From NCBI GenBank assembly GCA_944375765.1, contig CALWAR010000012.1, forward strand, positions 1 through 54,322: a stretch of DNA of 54,322 nt, read 5' to 3'. Origin of the DNA: an uncultured Mediterraneibacter sp. GTDB taxonomy: Bacteria > Bacillota > Clostridia > Lachnospirales > Lachnospiraceae. Positions 28,525 to 37,920 of the stretch are shown one piece after another (position 1 is the first letter of the stretch; each line of letters begins with the position of its first letter). The notes under the pieces were generated by a model. The model had not been told where the DNA came from. It worked only from the letters and a program-made list of their open reading frames with translations, and did no database searches. A program made the translations under genes and the position numbers.

Positions 28525-29547
28525 GTGAATGCAACATTGATTCTGCTGTTTGCAGCGCTTGTGATTATCTTTGCGTTTCTTGCAGCAGCGTTCGTCCTGA
28601 AAGGAGATAAAAAAAAGGCGCGGAGACGCCGCGGAAGACGGCGCAGAGAAAATCGCGGCAAAACAGGGCGCAGAGTATCCTCAAAGCGAACAGGGAAGAG
28701 GAGAAAGAGAAGAGCAAAAAAAATAGCCTCAGCATCCCGTTCCGGTATCCAGGAGAAAAGACCTGAAGTAAACCGGCGTATCGTATCGGAAACCGGCGAT
28801 GAAAAAGAAGTCGAGATTGAAGTGCAGAACGTAACGATGGAATTTAAACGGGAAAAGGATGAGGCGACCAGTATAAAGGAACATATGATCCGCACACTGA
28901 AAGGACAGAGGAGTTATGAGATGTTCCGGGCGCTGGATAACGTCAGCTTTACCGTGTATAAAGGCGAAGTGGTGGGGATCATCGGAACGAACGGCTCCGG
29001 GAAGAGTACGATCCTGAAGATCATATCCGGGGTGCTCACACCGACGAAAGGAAAAGTCATCGTCGATAAGAACAAGATACAGCTTCTTACTCTGGGCACC
29101 GGATTCGACTTTGAGCTGACCGGCAGGGAAAACGTATATCTGAACGGCGCGATCATCGGCTATACAAAGGAATTCATAGATGAAAAGTATGATGAGATCG
29201 TCAGGTTCGCGGAACTCGAGGGGTTCATGGAAGAGAAAGTGCGAAACTATTCTTCCGGTATGGTATCCCGTCTGGGATTTGCCATCGCGACGATCGGAAC
29301 CACTCCTGAGATCCTCATTCTCGACGAGGTGTTAAGCGTCGGAGATATGTTTTTCCGGAAGAAGAGCGAAGCGCGCATCAGAGAGATGATGCACGGCGGC
29401 TCTACTGTGCTCATTGTCTCGCACTCAACCTCTGTAATCCAGCAAAACTGCACGAAAGCGGTGTGGATCGAAAGAGGCAGGCTGCGCGCCGTGGGGCCAC
29501 CTCAGGAGGTCTGCGCGGCATATGAGAAGATGAACCAGCCGGGATGA
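28525..29547 (+). CDS. Polysaccharide export ABC ATPase with membrane/basic N-terminal extension
   Basis: The 340-residue protein contains a normal Wzt/TagH-type ATPase from about residue 92: Walker A GTNGSGKST near 157, signature NYSSGMVSRLGFA near 245, Walker B EILILDEVLSVGD near 265 and the His switch VSHS. Before this lies an unusual extension: a hydrophobic helix (residues 5-25) and then a strongly basic stretch (about 29-67, mostly Lys and Arg). No C-terminal carbohydrate-binding domain follows. Start is GTG 28525 with GGGGAG eight bases upstream. Confidence 0.92.
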   Translation: MNATLILLFAALVIIFAFLAAAFVLKGDKKKARRRRGRRRRENRGKTGRRVSSKRTGKRRKRRAKKIASASRSGIQEKRPEVNRRIVSETGDEKEVEIEVQNVTMEFKREKDEATSIKEHMIRTLKGQRSYEMFRALDNVSFTVYKGEVVGIIGTNGSGKSTILKIISGVLTPTKGKVIVDKNKIQLLTLGTGFDFELTGRENVYLNGAIIGYTKEFIDEKYDEIVRFAELEGFMEEKVRNYSSGMVSRLGFAIATIGTTPEILILDEVLSVGDMFFRKKSEARIREMMHGGSTVLIVSHSTSVIQQNCTKAVWIERGRLRAVGPPQEVCAAYEKMNQPG

Positions 29548-29581
29548 GAAAACGACAGAAACAAAAAGGACTGCAAAAAAC

Positions 29582-31615
29582 ATGGAACTAAAACCGATGA
29601 TGGACCGGATATACGCCCGTCTCGTCAATCAGGCGCCGGGCATCCGCACACGATATCAGAGAAAAAGAAGTCAGGTGAAAGGGGCCGGAAAGGCAGCGGC
29701 CTGGCTGTATCTTCTGGCTCTGAACGCAGGATATCATATCTTCCGTATCAGGCGGCTGGGGCAGATGGAGAAGTATCCATATTATGAGAGCAGGGTTCTT
29801 TACACAGCGGGAAGTGAATCCTCACTGTCTGACAGAGAGCCGCCGGAGAAACTGGCAGAACGTCTTCTGGCGTATGACGTGATCTCGTTCGACGTATTTG
29901 ACACACTGATCTTCCGTCCGTTCTCCGAGCCTGCAGACCTGTTCTTCCTTGTGGGAGACAGGCTGAAATATATGGATTTCAAACGGATTCGCATGGAGAT
30001 GGAGTGGCGGGCAAGAGAGAAAAAATATAAAGAAGCCGGACACTATGAAGTGACACTGGAAGAGATCTACGATCTGCTGTCTGAGGAGACGGGGATCGAC
30101 AGTCAGACGGGAACAGATCTGGAGACAGAGACAGAACTGACTTACTGCTTTGCCAATCCGTATATGCTGCCTGTCATACAGAGACTGAGAGAAAGCGGGA
30201 AGCGGATTATCATCACATCAGATATGTATCTGGGCGGGAGTCGGATCGAAGAGATCCTGTCACGAAGCGGATGCGGAGAGTTCGACGCTTATTATGTCTC
30301 CTGCGATTACGGCAGTTCCAAGAGCAGAGGAGACCTCTATGATCTGGTAAAGGAGAAAGAGGAAGCAGAAACGAACGGCCGTCTCCGGTTCGTCCATGTG
30401 GGAGACAATGAAATCTCGGACATAAAAAATGCAGCGGAGCATGGATTTGACACCGTTTATTATCCAAATGTAAATGCAGCGGGGAAGCAATACCGGCCGG
30501 AGGACATGTCCCCGATCACGGGAAGCGTATACCGGGGACTTGTAAATACGCATATCCACAACGGCCTGAACGTGTACTCCCGGGAATACGAGTACGGCTA
30601 TATATATGGAGGGCTGTTCGTGACAGGGTACTGTCAGTTCATCCACCGGTACGCCGCGCAGCACAGACCGGACAGGATCCTCTTCCTTGCACGGGACGGA
30701 GATGTGCTCCTCAAAGCATACAGCCTGCTTTACCCGGAAGAGACAAAGATGTGCCGGTATGTATACTGGTCCAGGCTGGCGGCGACAAAGATGGCGGCAG
30801 GGTATTTCAAATACGACTACTTCAGGAGATTCCTCTACCACAAGGTAAATCAGGGATATACGCTTCGGGATATCCTGACCTCGATGGAACTGGAGGATAT
30901 GCTCCCCAAACTGTGCGCAGCGACAGGATACCGGCAGGATACAAAGCTGACAGACAGAAACGCAGACGAGATAAAACAGTTTCTCATGCAGCGCTGGGAC
31001 CGGGTTCTTGAACACTACAGAGAACAACTAAACGCTGGAAGACAGTACTTTTCCGGGATCCTTGCAGGATGCCGGAATGCCGTGGCAGTTGACATCGGCT
31101 GGGCGGGGAGCGGGGCCATTACACTTGACCATATCGTAAATGAAGTGTGGGAGATGGGCTGTGATATCACCGGTATTATCGCCGGAACAAATACCTGCCA
31201 TAACGCTGAGCCGGACGCAAGCGAGACATTTCTCCAGAGCGGAAAGCTGGCGAGTTACCTGTATTCTCAGAGGGAGAACCGTGATCTGTGGAAACTGCAT
31301 GATCCGGGAAAGAAGCATAATCTGTACTGGGAGATGCTGCTGGATGCGCCGCACGGGAGCCTGAAAGGGTTCTATCCGGATGAGGACGGAGGCTGGATGT
31401 GCAGGTTCAAAGATCCTCCGGTGGATACCGGGAAAGTAGAAGAGGTGCAGAGAGGGATCCTGGATTATGTCCGGGCACATATCAGACATGCGGGCGATGA
31501 GGGCATGTTCGGGGTGACGGCAGGACGGGACGCATATGCGCCGATGGTGAGTCTGATGGATAAAGAGAACATAAAGTTCTTTACCGGCTGGAAAGTTGAC
31601 GACATTGGAATATAG
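29582..31615 (+). CDS. HAD-like hydrolase fused to a LARDG-motif domain (COG5610 type)
   Basis: This 677-residue two-domain protein begins with a basic N-terminus, then a HAD domain with motif I FDVFDTL at 103-109, motif II IITSDMYLGG near 215 and acidic motif HVGDNEISD near 271. The second domain (about 320-620) has FLARDGDVLLKAY near 366, YVYWSRLAATK and VAVDIGWAGSGAI, matching the protein at 26349-27755. Such proteins occur in surface-polysaccharide loci. A phosphatase step or a glycosyl/phosphoryl transfer are both possible; none is proven. Confidence 0.82.
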   Translation: MELKPMMDRIYARLVNQAPGIRTRYQRKRSQVKGAGKAAAWLYLLALNAGYHIFRIRRLGQMEKYPYYESRVLYTAGSESSLSDREPPEKLAERLLAYDVISFDVFDTLIFRPFSEPADLFFLVGDRLKYMDFKRIRMEMEWRAREKKYKEAGHYEVTLEEIYDLLSEETGIDSQTGTDLETETELTYCFANPYMLPVIQRLRESGKRIIITSDMYLGGSRIEEILSRSGCGEFDAYYVSCDYGSSKSRGDLYDLVKEKEEAETNGRLRFVHVGDNEISDIKNAAEHGFDTVYYPNVNAAGKQYRPEDMSPITGSVYRGLVNTHIHNGLNVYSREYEYGYIYGGLFVTGYCQFIHRYAAQHRPDRILFLARDGDVLLKAYSLLYPEETKMCRYVYWSRLAATKMAAGYFKYDYFRRFLYHKVNQGYTLRDILTSMELEDMLPKLCAATGYRQDTKLTDRNADEIKQFLMQRWDRVLEHYREQLNAGRQYFSGILAGCRNAVAVDIGWAGSGAITLDHIVNEVWEMGCDITGIIAGTNTCHNAEPDASETFLQSGKLASYLYSQRENRDLWKLHDPGKKHNLYWEMLLDAPHGSLKGFYPDEDGGWMCRFKDPPVDTGKVEEVQRGILDYVRAHIRHAGDEGMFGVTAGRDAYAPMVSLMDKENIKFFTGWKVDDIGI

Positions 31616-31627
31616 AGAGGAATGAAG

Positions 31628-32095
31628 ATGATAACTGACTCAATACAAAATTTAGATAAATATCTTCCTGCTAATTATAGAACAAAAATACGAAAATGGC
31701 TTGACTCTGTTAACTATAATACGCCCATTGGCGAATATGAAATTATAAAAGACTTTATATTCGCAAGAATATTATCCTATCATACAAAGCCTGAAAATCA
31801 GTGCAGAATAGAAGCACATAATCAATATATAGATATTCAGTCGACTATTACAGGAGAAGAAGGTATACAGGTGTATGACAGAAAAAAATTAGCTGTCGAA
31901 GAACCTTATATAGCAGATAAAGATATTGAATTTTATCAACAGACGGATATGCCATATGCAAGAGTTGCTGTAAAAGAAAAGTATTTTATCATGCTCTTTC
32001 CATATGAGGCCCATCAGCCTGAAATCAGCTTTGATGGGAAGTGCCCACAAATTAAAAAGCTGGTAATAAAGATAAGGGAGGATCTTTATGAATAA
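31628..32095 (+). CDS. YhcH/YjgK/YiaL family protein (DUF386, cupin fold)
   Basis: At 155 residues it matches the YhcH/EbgC/NanQ family, with MITDSIQNLDKYLP at the start, the metal-site stretch EAHNQYIDIQ near 63 and MLFPYEAHQPEI near 126. Members include a sialic-acid anomerase, which fits the CMP-sugar synthetase-type gene that follows (8-base overlap). ATG 31628 has GAGAGGA seven bases upstream; an ATG two codons earlier is too close to it. The gene is much richer in A+T than its upstream neighbour. Confidence 0.88.
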   Translation: MITDSIQNLDKYLPANYRTKIRKWLDSVNYNTPIGEYEIIKDFIFARILSYHTKPENQCRIEAHNQYIDIQSTITGEEGIQVYDRKKLAVEEPYIADKDIEFYQQTDMPYARVAVKEKYFIMLFPYEAHQPEISFDGKCPQIKKLVIKIREDLYE

Positions 32096-32795
32096 GAAAT
32101 TAGTTGCAATGATCCCGGCAAGACTTGGATCGAAACGCATCCCGAAGAAAAATATCCGCTATATGGGAGAAAAACCACTGATCCAGTATCCGATTGATCT
32201 TGCCTTAAAAAGCAAAATGTTTGAGAGCATCTGGATCAACACGGAAAGTGAAGAACTCGGATGTGCTGCCAAAAAGCTTGGCGTGAAGTTCCACAAACGT
32301 CCTGCTGAACTGGCAAATGACCAGGCTACTAACCGGGAGTTTACATATGAATTTATGCAAAAGCATGAATGTGACTATGTAATTATGATAAACCCGACGT
32401 CGCCGATGCTTCGGGAGAACACAATGAACCGGTTTATCGATTATGTAAAGAACAATGATTTTGACACAGTTTTGTCTGTAATCTCTGAAAAGGAAGAAAC
32501 CTTTTTCCAGGGAGAGCCACTGAACTTCTCGCTGAAAGAGAAAGTGAACAGCCAGATGCTGGAACCGATTGAAAAGATCGTGTGGGCTTTGACTGCATGG
32601 AAGAGGAAGACATTCATGGAATTGCAGGAGCAGGGGATAAACCCTGTTTTCGGCGGGAAGATCGGGAGGTTTCCGATACCAAAAGACGAGTCCTGCGATC
32701 TTGACACACCAGAGGACTGGCGTATAGCAGAAGGGATACTGATGTCAAGAAATGAAAAATATAAAATGAAAGAAAGGTATATGGATCTATCATGA
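32088..32795 (+). CDS. Acylneuraminate cytidylyltransferase family protein
   Basis: This 235-residue nucleotidyltransferase of the CMP-NeuAc/CMP-Kdo synthetase family has the nucleotide loop MIPARLGSKRIPKKN, the motif IMINPTSPMLRENT near 102 and DTPEDWRIAE at the C-terminus. It would activate an acidic or other sugar as a CMP (or other NDP) derivative. No NeuB-type synthase is present, so the sugar is probably not ordinary sialic acid. It overlaps YhcH by eight and the SIS gene by four bases. Confidence 0.88.
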   Translation: MNKKLVAMIPARLGSKRIPKKNIRYMGEKPLIQYPIDLALKSKMFESIWINTESEELGCAAKKLGVKFHKRPAELANDQATNREFTYEFMQKHECDYVIMINPTSPMLRENTMNRFIDYVKNNDFDTVLSVISEKEETFFQGEPLNFSLKEKVNSQMLEPIEKIVWALTAWKRKTFMELQEQGINPVFGGKIGRFPIPKDESCDLDTPEDWRIAEGILMSRNEKYKMKERYMDLS

Positions 32796-33379
32796 ACAAT
32801 TATTCAAGAGACTATTTTATTACGGTAAAAAACGGACTGGACCATATGGTAGTAACGGACAGAAACGGAAAGGTATTGTCACATGACGACGGACTGGAAA
32901 CGTGGGCGGATAAAAGCGAAGAACTGAAAAATAAAAGAGGGATCTTCTTTTTCTGTGGAAATGGGGCGAGCGCTACGATGGCAGAACATCTCTCACATGA
33001 CTGCTTCCAAAATGCAGACTTCCTTACAGAGACCTGTTCTGAGACATCGCATATTACAGCGATCAGCAATGATATATCATACGAAGATGTTTTTTCATAT
33101 CGGATCGGTAAGATGCTCGGGGAGAAAGATATGCTGATCACCATTTCATCCTCTGGAAATTCACCAAATATCATTAAGGCGATCCATACAGCCAGAGAGC
33201 TGGGAGTATTTATCGTTACTCTGAGCGGAAAAAAAGAGGATAATCAGTCCCGGCGCCTGGGAGATGTGAACTTCTATGTGCCTTTGGACACATATGGCCT
33301 GGTCGAATCAGCCCATGCTGTTCTTCTGCACTGCTGGCTGGATATGTATCTCGATAAATATAAAGGGGGACGGCATTGA
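32792..33379 (+). CDS. SIS-domain sugar phosphate isomerase (GmhA-like)
   Basis: This 195-residue single SIS-domain protein has FFFCGNGASATMAEHLSHD near 50, the phosphate loop TISSSGNSPNIIKAI near 109 and ESAHAVLLHCWLD at the end, the arrangement seen in phosphoheptose isomerases. It may turn a ketose phosphate into an aldose phosphate for nucleotide activation. Four-base overlap upstream and a one-base overlap downstream tie it to its neighbours. Confidence 0.85.
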   Translation: MNNYSRDYFITVKNGLDHMVVTDRNGKVLSHDDGLETWADKSEELKNKRGIFFFCGNGASATMAEHLSHDCFQNADFLTETCSETSHITAISNDISYEDVFSYRIGKMLGEKDMLITISSSGNSPNIIKAIHTARELGVFIVTLSGKKEDNQSRRLGDVNFYVPLDTYGLVESAHAVLLHCWLDMYLDKYKGGRH

Positions 33380-34275
33380 TGAAAGTTGTGGTTGGAGCAT
33401 CGTCATTTGCAGGGAACAGCGATAAAGCGATCAATATGCTGCTGGAAAAAGGGATCGAAGTCATAAAAAATCCATATGGCCGAAAAATGACAGAGGACGA
33501 GATCATCGAACATCTAAAAGGGGCAGACGGCCTGCTTGCCGGACTTGAGCCACTGACAGAAAGAGTGTTTCAAAATGCGCCTCAGTTAAAAGCCGTCGCG
33601 AGAATCGGGATCGGTATGGACAATGTAGATATCGAGGCCGCAAAAAAACATAACGTCAAAGTTTCCAATACTCCGGACGCTCCCACTGAGGCCGTGGCAG
33701 AGATGGCGCTGGCTGCCCTGCTTACGATCGGGCATGAGATCATCCCAAGTAATGAAGATGTCCATAACGGCGTGTGGAAAAAAAGGATCGGGTTCTCTCT
33801 GAAAGGTCTTAACGTACTTTTTGTTGGTTATGGACGTATCGGGAGACGGTTTGGAGAGCATTTGGGATACTTCGGAAGCAATATCATCGTTTATGATCCC
33901 TTTTTGCCGGAGATATCAGAAAAAAGCCTGGAACATGCACTGGCAAAAGCGGATGTTATTACAGTACATGCTTCGGGAAATGAGGAAATATTAAGTCCTG
34001 ACATGTTTTCATACATGAAAGACGGCGTAGTGATCCTGAACTGCTCGCGGGGACCGCTGATCAATGAAGATGCACTGTTTGAGAATTTAAAAAGTAATAA
34101 GGTATCAAAATTCTGGGGAGATGTATTCTGGCAGGAACCATATACGGGTAAACTTCTCGGCTGTGAAAACGCGGTCCTGACGCCGCACATATCTACTTAT
34201 AACAGCTTATGCAGAGAGTCTATGGAGACAGAAGCAGTGAAAAATATATTGGAGGACCTGTACAGTGTGGGCTAA
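33379..34275 (+). CDS. D-isomer 2-hydroxyacid dehydrogenase (phosphoglycerate dehydrogenase-like)
   Basis: This 298-residue enzyme has catalytic Arg in AVARIGIGMDNVD, the NAD loop VGYGRIGRRFG near 152, the glutamate in GDVFWQEPY and the His in LTPHIST. It lacks the ACT regulatory domain of SerA. In this cluster it may interconvert a keto and a hydroxy acid of the sugar product. ATG 33379 is preceded by GGGGG at nine bases; a TTG one codon upstream is an alternative. Confidence 0.88.
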   Translation: MKVVVGASSFAGNSDKAINMLLEKGIEVIKNPYGRKMTEDEIIEHLKGADGLLAGLEPLTERVFQNAPQLKAVARIGIGMDNVDIEAAKKHNVKVSNTPDAPTEAVAEMALAALLTIGHEIIPSNEDVHNGVWKKRIGFSLKGLNVLFVGYGRIGRRFGEHLGYFGSNIIVYDPFLPEISEKSLEHALAKADVITVHASGNEEILSPDMFSYMKDGVVILNCSRGPLINEDALFENLKSNKVSKFWGDVFWQEPYTGKLLGCENAVLTPHISTYNSLCRESMETEAVKNILEDLYSVG

Positions 34276-35017
34276 AGAACTGGAACTTGCGAAGCAGGCG
34301 GCAAAACAGGCAGGCGATTTTCTGAGAAAAAGAGAGGATATCCATGTGGATATGCTTGAAGGAAAAGATATGAAACTTTCGTCAGATAAAATGAGTGAAA
34401 AAATTATAATGGATGTGCTCTCAGAAAGTGACTTTCCCATACTGTCCGAAGAATATGGGTTTAAAGGCGAAAAAAGCGACTGCTGCTGGATCATAGATCC
34501 CCTGGACGGGACGATCAACTATTTTAAGGGCCTGGATGATCTTGCCTGTGTATCGGTAGCGCTATGGGAAAAAGACAGGCCGGTCCTTGGCGTTGTGTAC
34601 CGGTTCATGAAAGATGAGATGTTTTATGGAGCAAAGGGTACAGGAGCCTTTTTGAACGGTCATGTGATCCATCCTTCAGGGATCAAAGAAACAGGACAGG
34701 CCGTGATGGCGACCGGATTTCCCGTAAAGCGGTCTTACAGCAGCGACAGCCTCGATAAATTTATCAGGCAGGTGCAGGTGTTTAAAAAGGTAAGGATGCT
34801 GGGCGCCGCCGCTGTTATGGGAACATTTGTTGCCTGTGGAAGATTAGACGCGTATTTTGAAGATGAGATCATGCTCTGGGATATAGCCGCTGCTTCGGCG
34901 ATCGTAGAAGCGGCGGGAGGAACGGTATCGATAGAGCTCTTAGATCATAATAAATGTTTGTGCAAATGTTTTGCCACAAAGGATTTGTTGGAGGATTATT
35001 ATGCTAAAAGCCTATGA
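34265..35017 (+). CDS. Inositol monophosphatase family phosphatase
   Basis: This 250-residue metal-dependent phosphatase has the motifs WIIDPLDGTINYFKG near 76-90 and WDIAAASAIVEAAGG near 201, with EE (LSEEYG) supplying further metal ligands. It likely removes phosphate from a sugar phosphate made by the SIS/dehydrogenase steps. It starts with GTG 34265, inside the previous gene (11-base overlap), and overlaps the next gene by 17 bases. Confidence 0.88.
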   Translation: MWAKELELAKQAAKQAGDFLRKREDIHVDMLEGKDMKLSSDKMSEKIIMDVLSESDFPILSEEYGFKGEKSDCCWIIDPLDGTINYFKGLDDLACVSVALWEKDRPVLGVVYRFMKDEMFYGAKGTGAFLNGHVIHPSGIKETGQAVMATGFPVKRSYSSDSLDKFIRQVQVFKKVRMLGAAAVMGTFVACGRLDAYFEDEIMLWDIAAASAIVEAAGGTVSIELLDHNKCLCKCFATKDLLEDYYAKSL

Positions 35018-35960
35018 TTATGGAGAGCCGGATCAGCAGACAGGAGAAATACAGGATGCAGGCCTTTTCCGGAAAGAGAAAGGGATTGCTCTGCAATATG
35101 TATTAGATAATCCGAATCACATCAAAGAAAGAAAGTGCCCGGTCTGCGGAACTGCACATACCAAATTCATTTTTTCGCGATGGGATATCGACTATCTGTT
35201 TTGTGACGAATGCTGCAGTATTTTTGTTCCTGCTGATAAGAAAACGATCAAAGATTATCTGAATATCGAAAAGATGCGGGAACTGAGGATTTCCGATGAA
35301 TATCAACAGCAGGCGGAAGAGCGCAGGGCAGACATATGGGACGGACAGGTGATGTGGGCCCAGTTCAGGATATACAGATATCTGGGAAGAAATACGAATC
35401 TGGATATCATTGACTATGGAAACCGTTATAACGGTTCTGTAAACCGGTTCAGAGGATCCGGGATGTGCAGCCGTTACGAATTAAGGGACTCTATCCTCCC
35501 GATCGATACAGAAAAAGTCAGCAGGGCAGATGTGATCTTGTACATTAACCAGTTACAGCATGAGTCAGATCCGGTCGCAACTTTGGGCAGCCTGAAAAAG
35601 GATCTGAAAAAAGGAGGGATACTTATCCTGAATACAAGGCTGGGAAGCGGATTTGACATCCTGACGCTGAAAGGAAGTATGGACAGTATCTTTCCCTATG
35701 AACATATTATGCTGCCGTCAAGACGGGGGCTGGAGATGATCCTGGATAAAGCGGGATATGAACTTTTGGAAATCACGACGCCCGGTACCAGAGACATGGA
35801 GTCCGTTCTCAAAAATAAAGAAAGAGTGGAAGAGAGCAACTTTTTTATCAAATATCTCCTGAAGACAGCAGACAGGTCTACACTGGCTGATTTTCAGAAA
35901 TTTCTGCAAAAAAGCGGCATGAGTTCGTTTGCACAGGTAGTAGCTAAGGTGAGGATGTAA
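35001..35960 (+). CDS. Methyltransferase-like protein with zinc ribbon
   Basis: The 319-residue protein begins with a CPVCG / FCDEC zinc ribbon (about residues 43-72), followed by a Rossmann domain with the late SAM-methyltransferase features LKKDLKKGGILILNT near 205 and HIMLPSRRGLEMILDKAGYE. The usual glycine-rich SAM loop is replaced by DIIDYGNRYNGSV, so SAM binding may be weak or lost. It resembles sugar C- or O-methyltransferases such as those with N-terminal zinc sites. ATG 35001 follows GGAGG. Confidence 0.72.
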   Translation: MLKAYDYGEPDQQTGEIQDAGLFRKEKGIALQYVLDNPNHIKERKCPVCGTAHTKFIFSRWDIDYLFCDECCSIFVPADKKTIKDYLNIEKMRELRISDEYQQQAEERRADIWDGQVMWAQFRIYRYLGRNTNLDIIDYGNRYNGSVNRFRGSGMCSRYELRDSILPIDTEKVSRADVILYINQLQHESDPVATLGSLKKDLKKGGILILNTRLGSGFDILTLKGSMDSIFPYEHIMLPSRRGLEMILDKAGYELLEITTPGTRDMESVLKNKERVEESNFFIKYLLKTADRSTLADFQKFLQKSGMSSFAQVVAKVRM

Positions 35961-35962
35961 AA

Positions 35963-36964
35963 ATGGAAAAGATAAAAACTGTAATCATCGGTATGGGGCG
36001 GATGGGAAAAACCCGCTATGAGGCGATGAAACGCCATGGCGGTTTTGAGATCACGGCTATCTGTGATACTGCTGCACATAATATGGACGGGTACAAGGAG
36101 AAAAAATACGAGAGATGGCAGGAGTGCATTGACGAGACGGAACCAAAAGCCGTGATCGTATGCACATATAATGCAGCGATACCCGAGATTGTCTGCTATG
36201 CCCTGGAAAAAGGGATTGCCGTATTCTCAGAAAAACCGCCGGGCAGAAATCTTGAAGACGCTTTGAAAATGAAAGAAGCGTATGAAAGGGCAGAAGATCC
36301 GGTATTGAAGTTCGGATTTAACCACAGGTACCATAATTCGGTCATGGAAGCCAGAGCGCTGATCGATTCAAAAATACTGGGAGAGGTAATCTGTGCCCGT
36401 GGCGTATACGGCAAAGCCGGAAGTCCGAATTTTGAAACAGAATGGCGCAATGACACATCGATATCCGGCGGGGGCATCATGCTGGATCAGGGAATCCATA
36501 TGCTGGATCTCATGTATTATTTTCTCGGTGAATTTACAGAGATCCAAAGTTCTGTGGATCAGCTTGTGTGGAAAGACATGCCGACAGAGGATTCAGCGTT
36601 TTCGATCTTGCGGACTGGTGACGGGAAAGTAGCGTCACTGCATTCCAGCGCGATCCAGTGGAGGCATAAGTTCAGCCTGGACTTAATCTGTACCAAGGGA
36701 TTTATTTCACTGAACGGACTGCTGACATCGACAAAGAGTTACGGGGAAGAGAGAATCAGTTATTACAGAAAAGACCTGGAACAGAAGACAGGCGGACTGG
36801 GGAAGCCGATGGAACACACGATGTGCTTCAATGAGGATCAGTCATGGGACTATGAGATGGAAGAGTTCTATGAAGCAGTAAGAGGGAAGAAAGCTGTTGT
36901 ACAGGGAAAGATTGAGGATGCTGTGAATCTGATGAAGATGTTGGATAACATTTACAGCGTTTAA
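35963..36964 (+). CDS. Gfo/Idh/MocA family oxidoreductase
   Basis: This 333-residue NAD(P)-dependent sugar dehydrogenase has the N-terminal loop [16 protein letters not shown], the catalytic-region motif EKPPGRN near 92 and a C-terminal alpha/beta domain with [18 protein letters not shown] near 170. It may oxidise or reduce a nucleotide sugar or free sugar in this module. It is the last gene of the second block; a 32-base gap precedes rfbA. Confidence 0.9.
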   Translation: MEKIKTVIIGMGRMGKTRYEAMKRHGGFEITAICDTAAHNMDGYKEKKYERWQECIDETEPKAVIVCTYNAAIPEIVCYALEKGIAVFSEKPPGRNLEDALKMKEAYERAEDPVLKFGFNHRYHNSVMEARALIDSKILGEVICARGVYGKAGSPNFETEWRNDTSISGGGIMLDQGIHMLDLMYYFLGEFTEIQSSVDQLVWKDMPTEDSAFSILRTGDGKVASLHSSAIQWRHKFSLDLICTKGFISLNGLLTSTKSYGEERISYYRKDLEQKTGGLGKPMEHTMCFNEDQSWDYEMEEFYEAVRGKKAVVQGKIEDAVNLMKMLDNIYSV

Positions 36965-36996
36965 TCAAAAGATATAAAGATAGGAGTGTCTGCCGA

Positions 36997-37911
36997 ATGA
37001 AAGGGATAATTTTAGCGGGAGGGGCCGGTACAAGATTGTATCCTCTTACCCTGGTTACATCCAAACAGTTATTACCCATCTATGATAAACCAATGATTTA
37101 TTACCCTCTGTCAACTTTAATGCTTGCAGGTATAAGAGATATTTTAATAATATCTACACCCGAAGATTTACCTAAATTCCGGATGCTTTTGGGAGATGGA
37201 GGGGATCTGGGAATCCATTTGGAATATAAAGAACAGTTTTCCCCTGACGGGCTGGCACAGGCCTTTCTGATTGGTCAGGAATTTATAGGGGATGAAGCAT
37301 GCGCAATGGTTTTGGGGGATAATATTTTTTATGGAAATGACTTTTCAAGTTATTTGAGAATTGCGGTTAAAAATGCGGAGGAGAAGTCCGTAGCGACTAT
37401 ATTTGGATACTATGTACAAGATCCGGAAAGATTTGGAATCGTAGAATTTAATGATAACGGAAAAGTATTAAGCCTTGAGGAAAAGCCTCAAAAACCGAAA
37501 TCTAATTATGCAGTGACAGGACTATATTTTTATCCGCCAGGAGTCTACGAACTGGCAAAACAGATCAAGCCTTCTGAAAGAGGCGAATTAGAAATAACTT
37601 CTTTGAACGAGAAATATTTATGTGAAAATAACTTGGAAGTGATGATACTGGGGCGTGGGTATGCATGGCTGGATACAGGTACAATGGATAGCCTGCTGGA
37701 AGCGGCAGAATTTGTACATATGATTGAAAAACGGCAAGGTATAAAAATCTCTGCTCCGGAAGAAATTGCTTATAGGCGACATTGGATTAGTAATAAAGAA
37801 TTATTAGAGGCCGCTGAGAAATATGGCAGAAGTTCATATGGAAAACATCTGAAAGCTGTGGCCAATGGAAAAGTTTTTAGTGCATATGATCTGAATTTGG
37901 ATAACGAGTGA
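36997..37911 (+). CDS. rfbA: Glucose-1-phosphate thymidylyltransferase
   Basis: This 304-residue enzyme makes dTDP-glucose. It carries the nucleotidyl loop [13 protein letters not shown], the catalytic/activator site [29 protein letters not shown] near 107 and the product-site EEKPQKP. Length and motifs are typical of RfbA/RmlA. An AGGAG site precedes the ATG. Composition shifts to clearly more A+T here. rfbC and rfbD are absent, so the product is unlikely to be dTDP-rhamnose. Confidence 0.95.
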   Translation: MKGIILAGGAGTRLYPLTLVTSKQLLPIYDKPMIYYPLSTLMLAGIRDILIISTPEDLPKFRMLLGDGGDLGIHLEYKEQFSPDGLAQAFLIGQEFIGDEACAMVLGDNIFYGNDFSSYLRIAVKNAEEKSVATIFGYYVQDPERFGIVEFNDNGKVLSLEEKPQKPKSNYAVTGLYFYPPGVYELAKQIKPSERGELEITSLNEKYLCENNLEVMILGRGYAWLDTGTMDSLLEAAEFVHMIEKRQGIKISAPEEIAYRRHWISNKELLEAAEKYGRSSYGKHLKAVANGKVFSAYDLNLDNE

Positions 37912-37920
37912 GGTAGGTAA

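Noticed and set aside
30260-31027. 255-codon open frame on the minus strand
   Set aside because: It is antisense to the HAD/LARDG gene, Cys/His/Val-rich without motifs, and has no ribosome site.
31628-33379. Ordinary sialic acid (NeuAc) synthesis operon
   Set aside because: A CMP-sugar synthetase family gene and a YhcH-type gene are present, but NeuB and NeuC are absent and a GmhA-like isomerase takes their place.
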